A stretch of 64,000 bases of DNA from Meghimatium bilineatum (lineage: Eukaryota > Mollusca > Gastropoda > Stylommatophora > Philomycidae): the NCBI GenBank assembly GCA_034231615.1, contig CM067298.1:51689832-51753831 (forward strand), given 5' to 3'. Position numbers and translations under genes: made by a program. Positions 1-13,100 of the stretch are shown here, in pieces (positions within the stretch are counted from its first letter, which is position 1; the number at the start of each line of letters is the position of its first letter). The notes under the pieces were generated by a model that did no database searches, was not told the DNA's origin, and saw only the letters and a list, made by a program, of their open reading frames with translations.

Positions 1-34
1 AGGATGCTGGTCAACTAACCTTTGCTAAGATGCT

Positions 35-130
35 GAATCGACTTTAGCACAATTCTACTGTGGGGCGTTTCCTATTCCGAAATCATACTCACAAATGAGA
101 AGGTTTCAGTATCCAAGGGCACTGGGTGAA
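35..130 (+). repeat. Family B fragment, diverged
   Basis: The run gcacaattctactgt, then cctattccgaaa, then gagaaggtttc matches the internal unit of family B. Nothing was recognised between 131 and about 650. Confidence 0.45.
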
Positions 131-654
131 ATGAACTCTGATTACACGAAATCAGTTTCACGGTAGCAGAACATCTCATACGGGATATACGTAATCAACT
201 CAAGTTCAAATCCCTGCTTATCGTTTCTAGCCTTGGAAACTGTTCCCCAGAAACATGTTTTGTTCTGCAGTTTAAGTACACAGTAAAGCCGTCACCACTA
301 AGAGCCAACTACACACTCGTTACCTTAAGATAAACTGAATGGCTGTTATAGGCTACTGAAGCTCACTCAAATCAAAATCATTCCAAAAAAACTGATGCGC
401 TAGGCATGTATGGTCTACATTAAATGGCAGTACATCATATTACATGCTCTCAGGCAGAAACCACATGTAAACTCTGGATGATTACATGAGAGCCAACGCA
501 GAAGTCTTTTACATTTTTCCTAGTGCTGGCACTTAGCTATTTATTATCAGAATTTAATACCAGTTCAGCCAGTTATAATATTACCAAACTAGTCACATAA
601 ATTATGCAAGTATGAGGACACATTGATGATCACAACTAATGGACGAATATCTAT

Positions 655-860
655 GCCAGAATAAACTATCATGTGTTTCCTGAACACATACTTCAGACTG
701 CCCAGTCTATGATGAGATGTAAGGCCAGATTTGACCACATAAATGACTGAGTTGGGGATAACGCTTTTGGGCTGCTGCTCAGACTTGGAGAAGATTAAGA
801 ACTTCATTTTTAGCACATGGCCTGATTATCTAGAAAAAAATGTGTTAATACTGAATGCAA
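655..860 (+). mobile_element. LINE 3'-end fragment (PEHILQ-CP type)
   Basis: On the + strand the bases read, with frame breaks, as PEHILQ-CP, then a WP/W.LL segment and an LEK-NF stretch. This is the C-terminal metal-binding tail found after RNase H in the LINE at 60.6-60.9 kb. It is heavily decayed. Confidence 0.5.
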
Positions 861-920
861 GAATTAGTATTCAGTTATAATAGATACCATATTTCTTTTT
901 TTTACATCCTCTGTCTGTAG

Positions 921-1127
921 ATCTGTGCCCCAAGATGGATAGATAAAAAGTTTGATGCAAAAGCTCTCCAGATGATGAATGGTTTATGTTATGAATCCAA
1001 TCGTGATCTTAATTTTGGGGAGTCAAGTGCACTGCCTGTTTTGGAAAATGTTAAAAAGCAAGTTCATGCTGAAGGTTATTTCTCTTATGGCATGGGTAGT
1101 CTTGGATCGTCAGTTGCATATTCAAGG
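921..1127 (+). CDS. Integrin alpha exon (residues 1-69 of the partial product): end of blade 2, start of blade 3
   Basis: The acceptor is ctgtctgtag and the donor gtaatt; both ends are phase 0. It contains ICAPRW and MNGLCY, the cysteine-bearing stretch that follows blade 2, and then the YGMGSLGSSVAYS strand that opens blade 3. The exon begins mid-protein, so at least one upstream exon is needed; I found no candidate in 1-920. Confidence 0.93.
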
Positions 1128-4100
1128 GTAATTTATTGTTTTATCTGCTTTATACAGTTTTGCCAAGCATAGAATAAGACGTATTCAATTGTTCTTCCCT
1201 TGACATGAGGAGACAAAGACATTACAAATGACCATGTAGGCATACAACCAAATATATTAGGCCCCTATGTTATAACTGAGATCCTTATGTCAGCTACTAT
1301 GGCCAAGGGGTTAAGTCCGACACAATTCCAACATACTTAAACTAATTCACATGCAGCAAAAGTCTTGTCATAAAACTGTCCATACAACTGAATATATATG
1401 TGGGGTGGGGGGAAGAATGCAATGAAATTCATCATTATTATCATCAAACCCATAACTCTCTCAGGATCATAGGAGTGCCACTTCACCCTAATAAAATTAA
1501 ACAGTAGTTGAAAAGCAAAGCTCAAACCTATACCAGATAGACGCCTATGCTTAAATTATATTATTGCTGTATTATATAAGACAAGCATATGCATCTGAAT
1601 GAAAGTTTGAGCGCCTAGGGCGTATACAAAATTAAGAAATGTGTATAGTTCCTGGATGGCATTTAGACCTATAGCTTGCTTTAACCTCACAAGTGTAGGG
1701 CCTACCATTGATTTACTAACCTGGATATGCCGGCATTCACAGAAATGAAAGAGCAGATAGGCTCTCAGTTATCTCAAATGCATCTATCGTCAGTGAATTG
1801 AGAATGGATAAAGGTGATACTTTGATGTGACCCATTACATCTATAGACCCTTATTTTGTTTGTTCAGATCCCCAGGAATTAAACCTACAACCGGGGGGGG
1901 GGGGGGGGTTCTCAGAGTCTCCTTTCATATTCAGGAGACTTCAGCTTTTGGTTTAATGCAATGCCTATCGAAGATGCCTTCTACTCAGCCGGGATCATAT
2001 AGACCCTATATATTTTGTTCATCTATTGTTGAATTTTTTTAAAGGCAGTACTAATACATCCAGTCACATCGCATGGTGGTTCATCCAGGTTGAGTTGTGA
2101 GAGTAGCCCACTAACTTCTCTACCAGTAACAACCCGTCTCAGTGATGTTTAAATAACCGTGTCAATATTTAGCTCATTCACAAAGTTAGATAGTTCCTGA
2201 TAGGAAGTGATCATACTGTTTAAGTGTGACAATTGAAACTGGGCCCATACGAATTAGTACCTTCAAATGACTCTGAATTATTTACACTATGTTTATGATC
2301 ATGTTTAGCGGATTAACAGTGATTTTCAATCTTTTTCATCTGATGTCACCCGTAGACATTTTGCAAAGGCTTATATCATACCCCTTTGCGCCCCCTCAAC
2401 CCCACATTTAATTAAATCACAATTTAATCCCATACACATTTTCAACAACGTTATAATTTCGGAAAACTACAGGTCAAATAGGCATAAACCATGACGTAGA
2501 TAACAAAATGTTTCGCTTATTTTGCCAGTACAAGATTTTCATAAGCAGATAGTCAAATTCTGTGGTTCTAGTCATTATTTGTATTTATAATAACTTTCAC
2601 ATTTCATTTGCTTTTTTTAAAATATGTTTTGAAAATATGCCTATATTTTTAGCTGAAAAACAATTATGCTTTCAATGAACTCAATTATCTAATCACTTGA
2701 GATTAGCCTCCTTGAGATCCGTTCATACCCCCTAGGAAGGGGACCTCCCTCTCCCCCAGATTGGAACCACTGATTTACATCTATTATTGCAAAAGTGTGT
2801 GTACATTTTTCTACACCACTGAGTCCTTTTGAGGAGTATGATTGTAGGTCTCTATATTTCATTGCTAACAAATTAGACAAAAATTATGAAAGTAGTTATT
2901 TTTAATGCTGAATCTCATTAGAAAATCTTATATATTAAAGGAATACTTTCAAATAATGTTTTCTATTTCAACAGGATGGCAAATTCTCAATTCTTGGTGC
3001 TCCAGGGTTGAATGACTGGGCAGGTATATCAATTAAATTGTATTACTGTTCGCTCACAGCACCCATTTATGTCTCTTAGGTCTCTATCTTAAAAGACAGA
3101 GGAATAAACTCGCATTGGCATGATAATGATTGGTATCTGTTACCTTATATAACATTCATTTTAACAAAACAAAGGTTAGGCCTATTAAGGGGTTAAATGT
3201 TACCACACTGCTCTCGGGGGACCCAGGGTTAGCACTGTTAGTGCTAACTGGCTAAACCTTTTGGGGATCGTGTCCGTGAATGCGGAGGCAATAGATGGAA
3301 AGAGAATTTACTGCAAAAGAGACATATTTCCTGCAAAAGAGACATATTTTGCCAATATTTCCGACACCACTAGCCAACACATGCAGTAGCACTGTCCAAC
3401 ACATAGTGACGCTAGTCAGTATGGCCTGAACATTGGAGGCAAATGCAATTGACACGAAAAGGCAGAGGCATGGAGAGAGACGAAAAGATAGCATTCTGAG
3501 TACAAAGCAAGGGTAGCACAGCGCCAGAGGGCAGCGTCATGTACAAATAGAAAAGGAAAACGTTCCAAGGAAATCGGCAATACAAGTTCAGTTAGCTCAA
3601 GACAAGCTTCTAGTTAATGATGCTCCTTATGGGCAGATACCCAATCATGTGAGCCCAGCAAAGAAAGCAGCGCTGGCCCAACTCTACTGTCGAGCAAATA
3701 TGAGGGAACATGGATACTATACTGGAAACATGCTCATGGAGAGAAAGGATTCCGTTCCCGATGTTTTGGATCTCGGATGTCCGGGAAACAGTGTGATCAA
3801 ACCGATGTGCAAATAACCCAGTTCAACTGTAGAACTAGCAGTACAACGTACTTAACGCTCCCTGGTGAAAATCACATGTATTATTCGTTGTTATTATAAG
3901 AGAGCGAACGCAGAAGAAGAAGAAGACGGCTTATTAAAAATAAGCAGGAATGTAGTGAAATATCAAAATATGAAGCTAAGTAGTTTTACAAAGCATAAAG
4001 CAAGACTAACATAATTATTTGTCAAAAAAAATAGCTTTTATTGAAAAAAGCATACAAGACATAAAATGACAAAGGCACTGAAGAAGAAACTGAATTTATT

Positions 4101-7100
4101 CGAAAATAAATGTTAGAACACTCTTGGATATTGGTTAGGAAGAAATCAAGTCAAACAAGCATGTAAGAGAAGACACCAAACAGCAATGTTTCTACAGCAA
4201 TAAGACAAAAACAATGGACGTATATCCGACATGAACTTAGCATGAATGAAAACAAACTGCTATTAAAAGCATTAAAAGTCACACCAGATGACAAAAGGAA
4301 AAGATGAAGACCAAAAAAATGAAAACAAAAAAAGAAGACTCTTTGGAGAACAACCATCAAAGAGGGTATGACTATAGGTCTCAACAGCATGCAAGAATTA
4401 CACACAGTAGCATCACATTGCAGGAACTGGAGAGCTCTGGTTTCTGTATTTAGCGCTGAAGAAACATAGATAGATACAATACATATTAATTTAAAATAGG
4501 GTCTAGAAGGTGCCACTTGAAGTAGTTTTCAGCTGTGCTCATTTTTACTAAAAGCACCATTAAATTTGACATTGGTAGCGTATCCTATTCAGGATGTAGC
4601 CAACAATCCAGTATTTTCTAGGCAATATAAATTCATTCAGTAGTTTGCCATTGCTTTCTGAACAGTCCGGATGCACAATTGTCTGCAGCGCCGTATTTAG
4701 ACTTGATAAGATCCTAAGCTATTTGAGATATGGTGCCCTTTATAAGTCCAGATGTTATATGTCAGTGCCAAATATAATTTTTTTGGGCCCCCAAGAAAGT
4801 GAGGGCCCTAAGCTATAGCTTGTTTAGCTTATACGTAAATCATGTACTGGTATTACTGTAACCCTTTTTATATGCAGACTAAAATTCTCTTTTATGTACT
4901 ATTTTTAAAGAAATGTATTTAAGGTCAATAATGTCAAATTGTCTGACTCTGGCGCAGTGGTCAAGCGTGGGTCTGTGGTACAGAGTTCGATCCCACTACA
5001 GGTAATCAGTGCAGAATTTACATATAAGCTAAACAAGCTATAGATTAGGGCTCCCATATTCTTGGGGGCCCCCAAAAAATCATATTTGGCACTGACATAT
5101 AATATATGGATTTATAAAGGGCCCATATCTCAAATAGCTTTGGGCCTTATCAAGTCTAAATCCGGCACTGGCCACAGGATGGATACATAAAATGAGGATG
5201 TGAACCCATCATGACTGGTGACAGACAGTTCTTGTCGGACAAGAACACTCTAGCCAGTAAGGTTAGTTAGTTAGTTAGTCGTCGGATCATCATCACTGCA
5301 AACTGGACACATCCATAGTTGCTCCGATCTCTCCTTGAGTGTATCCGCCATCACACTTCTGCTGACAGTACCGGTCCTATGCTGGTTGACCATCATTCTT
5401 CTGCGCCCTCCAAAATGTTCACCTCTAGCAACACCGCATCTCAATCCCTGATCTTTAATCCTAGCCATTGAAAAGGAATCATCATCCACATTCGTCTCAC
5501 TCTCGCGTGTTATATATCTTAAGGTATCTTAAGATATCTAAGCCAGTAAGGTATCTATGGGTAGGGAACAAAAGCAGAAGTCAATTCAAATTCACAAAAT
5601 GCAGAGTGGCACACGTTTTCCTTTAGTGGAGAAATCTGATGCTTACACTTATCTTTATGTGGCTATACTGTACAACATATGACAGACGAATATAGTACGA
5701 TTCTGTCATAAAATAAATTTTGCTCAGCTATTTTCTCTATTTAATGCTTGATATATCTTATTCTTTGAGCAAACAATCGGCTTCTCAGTCATATGTACAC
5801 AATATTTAGCCATGGGTACATGTGGACAGAAATATCGCAAACTGCAGAACATATACTTGAAGAATATTCTCTGAGTATGATAATATGCTGAGAAAAACTA
5901 CATTAGAGTTTGGATTACTCTATGGATCTCTGTATGAGCAGCAAATGGATGGTGGTGAAATTTATTGAGGAGGCAAAATTACAGATAAAGAAATATTTTA
6001 AATGAACGAAAGAAAAAGAATTCGTCGAGCAGATTTGTTGTTTTGCACAAAGTTTTTAACAGTAAACCACTTCTTTATTTAAAAAGCAATAATAAAGAAT
6101 TTAATCTAAAGACTAAAATGTACAACAGTTATAAAATCAAATTGATTGTAATAAATTATCACTTTTAACTTAACTTTTTACTTCCAGGTGGTTTTGCTTA
6201 TGTTGAAACCAATGCAGCATCAAGACCTCAAATCATGCAACTTTCGGCTGACGTAGAAAGCAACTCTTATTTTGGTATATTTAAGTGTAGATTGATATCA
6301 GACTTACATTATGATTTATGTTTATCCTTTTCTTTAAATATTACATTACATATCAAGACACGATATTACTATTTACTTTTAATAATTACATCCATGGATG
6401 CATTGAAGAAAGATTCTTAGTAAATTCATAGAAAATATTGACACAAAGTAAAAATAATAACTTATGGTATTTAGAAATATGAAATCTTGTGGTTCATATG
6501 TTTTAATAATTCTATCTTAGGAATGTCTGTTACTACTGCCAAATTGTCTGCTGAAGGTGTTTATACAATTGTAGGAGGACCAAGAGCTGGAGGTTCTGGT
6601 AAAGTGAGTGTGGCATGCATCTGTAACACCTTATAAGTTAGCTGAATATTATGTCCTTGTTTGAGAAGTTATCACCTAGCCCACCATCAGTTCAGTCTAT
6701 GCCATTAAAAACATGCTACATCAGATTCTGTGCACTTGAGATCATAGCTGTCATCTTATATAGATTTCTGTATTTTGTACAGAATATACTCACGTTCTAT
6801 AGAAGAATAACACAGTTACCATTAATATTTACCTGTAGTAAAGTACTTTGCACAGAATTTGACATCAAAACACAAAATATGCAAGCTATTTCTAGCTGAA
6901 TAGCAGAATGATTATTCTGGATGTTGACAGGCATTTAAAATCTTCATCTGTAGATTTATAGTATTTTACATTTCTATATTATATTGAGCTGTACTGTGTG
7001 TGAAAATGATAAGGGAGAACAACATTCAGATGTAAAATAAATGCATGAACTTGAATTTATAAGTGTAAGCTCTTACTTGATATAATATTACCCACAATTT

Positions 7101-10100
7101 TTAAGGATCTTGTTTTGAACTCACACTTTCCTCCCATGTGATTATTTCCCTTTGTAATGTGTTTGTCAGTTTATGTTTATCCTTTATTGATTTTAATATA
7201 AATTAATTTTGGGTTAGGGTTAGTTATGTAAAACAAAACATTTCCTAACCCAAACCCTAAAAAAACTAATTGTTAAATTAATAATTGATAAATATCAGTT
7301 GGCAATCATTGCCAAGGGAAATAATCAAATTAATAATAGGGTCTAACATCGGGGGAGGGGGCACATGTTCTTTTTTTATTTTGCACCTTGGTCATGTATT
7401 TCTTGCCAAAAAAAATTAAAAATGATACACTTATTAATTATATTCTACCTAATTATGGTTTAGGTGAATGCATACAACAGAGACTTTCAACTACTTTTTG
7501 TAAAGGAAGGAACCCAGGTAAGATCTTTAGGCTCTTTCACTTAATTTCTTAACATAAATAACTCTTTGTCTCCATAAGAATTTTCAGTACTGTCCTAGTA
7601 GAGACCAACACATATTAAACAGAACAAACTTTTGTGAAACGGAACTGTAACTAGGTTATAAAGGGACATAAAAACATATTATACACGGGACACAATCAGA
7701 AATAATGCAACAAGTTTTATTGGGACAAGTAATCTTGCATAAGAATGAGAAATGTAAAATGTGGTTCTGTGGTTGTTGTCATTGCTGTCCACATAAATTC
7801 TCATGATAACTTTTAAGATGCTATAGAGATACGACACAGTATTTTATGATTCTCCATTCCATGCTACCCCACACTCGTGCAATGTGCAGAGCACCATCAT
7901 TTTCATTGTGCTTCTGTAACGCGCAGATAGTAAAACAGCAGTCGTTTGTACTGCACGCTCATTATTTCATTATTACACACTGAGAAAGTAGAAACACAAC
8001 CGATTTCTGCATATTTCTGGGGAGACTCAAGCAGTCATCTTTGAGTTAGCAGCAGCCATGTTTGTTATTGTATGTAACAACAAATACCAGTGAATTATCA
8101 TTCTCAGTGATTATCTAAAAATTGGTATTAAAAATGTAACAGTGTATTGCTGTCTACTAGGAAAGAACCGAATTTTTATATCTTTCATAGTGGATTTATG
8201 TGACTATAAATCAGGAGATTTTATCAACTAAAGGGTTAATATAGTATTTTTTAATAAATGAATTGCAGATACTAATAAACAAACATCAAAGGTTGTTCTA
8301 TTTAAATATGGTTTATTTTATGATTAAATACTTAATTTACTTAATGTAAATATTATGTTTTAAAGTACTTAGTAATTTAAGAACTATAGTAGCGCAGTGC
8401 TCTGGCTTACTAGCCCTGTGGTCAATGGACTGATTCAGATTCCCTTCTGAGGGATAATATTTTTTTATCCAAAATGACTTTATGTTGATCCAGTCTTAGG
8501 AAATGAGTAGCAAAACAAAACTCATAAGGTAAACATGCTAGGTATGATGTTGATCACAGCATTCTGGTCTTCTGATGGTTATGGAAAAATAAATAATAAT
8601 GCCAGATGTTCCATGTGTGTGAGTGGTAACAATGTGACTTAACTTACATTGTACTTTAACAGCACCTCAGGAGGCAGCATTAATTAACTGGTTTTCTTAT
8701 TCTTCCGCATTCATTTTCAAACTCTTGCTGATCTGCAGGATATAGTCTGGGATACTTTGGATCATAGTTTACAGCTTAGCTACAATATCTGCGCCTTTAG
8801 ACCTGATATATCCAACTTTAGCATGACTTCTGAGTTACTTTGACTCTATACAGGATGGGACAGCCAACTCCACCCCAAAACCTCCTTAGTCATCTTATTA
8901 CTTGCTTGACATATAACAATGTTACCATTCTTTGGTCCCCATTTGGACCTTGGCAACACATGGGCGATCAACTGATTTATATAGGCCCTATATCAACAAC
9001 TCTGCAGCTAAGCAGTACAGGGTGCTCTGTTGTCCAAATGACAAAAATAGTTGCTGAGGATAGAAATAATATAATTTTCATATGAATGTGAAAGACAAAT
9101 TGAAACCATCATATTATATCTATCACATTATTCCTTAAACAATTAAACTATAGAATAGTTTAAAACATAACATTAAAATTAACATTAAGTGAATGTGTGC
9201 TATAAACTTTGTGAATCATAAAGTCATTTCAGAGGGAATAGAGAAATGTGTGAAAAAATTATACGTAATACAAATTATAGCCAAAATATTTGGTATATTG
9301 ATTGATAAATAGTAGAAAATGATAGTTATTATGAAATAAAAAGTATCAGCAATAACAAAATTATCTTCATTTTTCACCGGAGTCATGCTCTAATAAATCA
9401 CTCTGGTACTTCTGCACAATTAACCCACAAAGTATGATATTTAATTATCTCCATTTATCATCATCAGATGCCATGCCAACTGGCGTAGACGATCATGGCT
9501 CTCCACAGCTCTCTGTCTATAGTATTATGTATCAAGATCATCCTTGTCATGCCAGGTTGTCAAACTGTCTAATATTTTCTCACACTGTTGCCCTCTGTCT
9601 CTGTTGCCTTCAATCTTGCCTGTTGTGATTATGTTCTCCAAACCAACCTGCCTCATGAAGTGGCCAATAAATGAAGATTGTCTTTTTCTTATATTATTGA
9701 TTAAGGCATGTTTCGCATTTGACTCTTTCAACACTTCCACATTAGTTTTTCTGGCAGTCCATGGTATTCTCAGCATTCTTATATAGAACCGCATCTCTAT
9801 TGCCTCTAATTTCCCACTTTCCAGTTTGTTTATTGTCCAAGACTCATCTCCATTTGTATCCTAAACATATTTTCAAAGGGCTAGGGGTGTACAGTCTTCT
9901 GCTTTGTTTTTCTTAAACTCTTTTGCAGATTTGTAGACAATCAATACAAGGTAACTGCATGAAACGTAACAACAATTAGACTTACGTAAAACACAGGTTT
10001 ATATTTCGTTTCAATGGGTCACCACAGACTATATCTAAAACTAGTGGATAATGATGGGCAATGATCAGCACACAAGAAATCATAAAAATTACAATACACA

Positions 10101-13100
10101 AATCACATTCAATGTTTCAACCAAAGGGTCTTTATCAAGACACAAACAAAACATTAAAACACAACGAATGGAAAAATTATCACAATGTCCAACGGAAATA
10201 TGACCTTCCAGCATATCATTTCTATATTTCCGTTGGATGTTGTGATAATTTTTCCATTCGTCGTATTTTGATGTTTTGTTTGTGTCTTGATAAAGACCTT
10301 TTGGTTGAAATGTTGAATGTGATTTGTGTATTGTAATTTTTATGATTTCTTGTCCCATTGCCCATCATTACCCACTAGTTTTAGATATAGTCTGTGGTGT
10401 CCCATTGAAACGAAATATAAACCTGTGTTTTACGTAAGTCAGATTTGTAGAATGTGGTCCGGAGAATTGAATACTAGGTCTCTATGTCTCATCTTGTGCT
10501 ACCAGTGCCAAACCTGGATAACAGCACAAGACAAAAGAAAAATAGTGAAAGCAGAAATGACTATCTACAAAGAATACTTGGAGTGTCATTAAGAGATAGA
10601 ATTAGAAACGATAACATCAGACAGATAACCAAAACAATACCAATATTGGACCACATTAAAAGACTACAGATAAAGTGGTTTTCACGCACTTCCAGACTAC
10701 CAACAGACAGAATGCCACAGACAGCCATAATATATAGATGGCTATAAAGCCAGAGGCAGACCATGTAAAAAATGGACCACAGAAATCAAAGAAGCGACAG
10801 GAACAAGCTTATAAACAACACATAAGAAGATCATTTCCAGAGAACTCTTCTACCCCTGACGCTAGATAGATAGATTAGATAGATAGATGGATGGATGGAT
10901 GGATGGATGGATGGATGGATGAATGGATGATTAGATCAGATCAGATCAGATTAGATTAGATTTGATGGATGGATGGGATAGGATAGGATAGGATAGGATT
11001 GGATTGGATAGGATTGGGTGGATAGATAGATAAGCAGGCAAGCAGATAGATAAGGATGGATGGATGGATGGACAGATGGATGGATGGATAGATAGAGAGA
11101 GTATTTAGCAGCAAAAAAAACCCACTGAAAATTTTTTTTTCTTTTTTGTTCCATCAGTGCATTCAATACGTCCTTTTTAGTAGTAATTACTGAAGATGTA
11201 AAACCAAATGGCCTTTCTTTAAAAACATTAAAAAAAACATTGTTTTTAATTTGTGGGGGTTTTGGGGGGGGAGGGGGATTTTAGGCCCAAAATCCATACT
11301 AGTTGACACCTATGTATCTTCACCCAGATACATTCAACTTCAGCATGGCCTTTTGGTCACTTTGACCCTCTGTGGGATGGGACAGCTAACTGTACCCCAA
11401 AATCTTCTTAGTAGCTCTTACAACATGCATAGAAGGTAAACAGTATTGCTATTTTTTGCTCCCCTATCATGCTCTAGCAAAGCACAGGCAGGGTTAGGCA
11501 GCGTACTATCTCTATCTACAGACTATTTGACTATTATTTTGATCAATGCATTCTCAGCAAATATATTTTGCACTTTCTACAGATAGGCAGTTCATTTGGT
11601 GCCACAGTTTGTGCAATTGATCTGAATGGAGATAGCTTAGATGACCTGGTAGTTGGTGCTCCTTTCTTCTCAGAAATATCAGATGAAGGAAGAGTTTATG
11701 TTTACATCAACAAAGAATTTGTAAGTGTATATTATATAATTTATGTCAAATGTTTTACCAAGACCTACTCTTACTGATTAATGAAATGCCAAATTTTCTT
11801 GTAATTTATACAACTTGCACATGTGACCTTTAAGCTGTCATCTATCTCTTTCAGGACTAAGCATTTGACCTATGAGTAAATGGTAAAGCAAAATAAATTA
11901 AACTAGTTACTAGAAAAACTTACCGTACCTATGAATAAAAATATATTAAAAAGTAAATATAAAACATACAATAAAACTAAACAGGACAATTCTCAATGTG
12001 TTTCTCCAAATGGGATCTTTTTCAAGAGACTAATAACTTATAAACTAGACAACACTACACAAAATAGATGACTGAATTTAATCAAGCCATGTTTCTATAA
12101 GAAACGTGATCTGGTAACAGTTGTGGAAACGCATCCAGTAAAAGAGAAAATGTGTGCAAACACGTTGAGAATTGTCCTGTTTAGTTTTATTGTATGTTTT
12201 TTATTTACTTTTTTATATACTGGTATTTGTATTCATAGGTACAGTAAGTTTTTTTTTATTAACCGGTTTAATTTATTTTGCTTTACCATTTGTTCGTTTG
12301 GTTACTGCGGAACCCTCCACTTTGTCAGACACCCTCCGACCATTTGGTTATTTATATTTGACCTATGAGTAATATTCATGTGTAATTTTCTGTCTTAGCA
12401 GCTCCAATGATTCTTCTTCTTCTTCAGCGTTCATTCTCAAACTCCTGCTGGATCTCCCTTGTAGCAGGACCATGGTCCTACTAGATTTCCAGCAGGATGT
12501 AGTCCAGAGAATGGAAATACGTTGTGTTGCCGTTTTATTTGCGCCAGTGGCCCGACACATCTGTCTTCAGTGGTCAATGATGATTCAAACCCAGAATATT
12601 TAGGGCAAGAAGTCAATGTAACACCTCAGCATCTGGGTACACAAAATGTTTATTTTATTTATTTATTTTTTATAAACTATATTGCAAATAAAGCCTCAGA
12701 AAAACAAATGAAGAAATAAAAGAAAAATAACTTTCAAATAAGCCTACAGCAGCAGATATAAAACCATCAGATGAGGAGTTATAGTTTATCAGTGAAAGAT
12801 CAATTTAAAAAATATAGAATACATTAAAACAGACAGCATTTTGAAAGAGACCACCAAATCAAATAGACATTTTAATGATAATGCAGTCAATTCCATTTAT
12901 TACAGCTTGGTCCATACCAAAAAAATATGTATATAGACTAATAACGGAAATTTGTTATAGTTGTTTATTGTTTTTTTATCATCATAAACAATAAAGAATA
13001 AAAATCATTAGGAATTTTGAAAAGTGTTATTAAATAGGAAAATTTGTTACAAATATATGCTATAGAGGGATTCCACTATATATAAATTACCATTTAAAAA

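Noticed and set aside
1..920. Missing upstream integrin exon
   Set aside because: I looked for propeller blade 1-2 sequence with AG/GT borders and found none; the upstream exon is probably outside the window.
5230..5290. Tandem ttag repeats as a telomere-like array
   Set aside because: They are the short simple tail of a LINE 3' end also seen at 23.8, 28.5 and 58.9 kb.
10061..10358. Overlapping frames on both strands with near-identical products
   Set aside because: They are reverse-complement arms of a foldback element.
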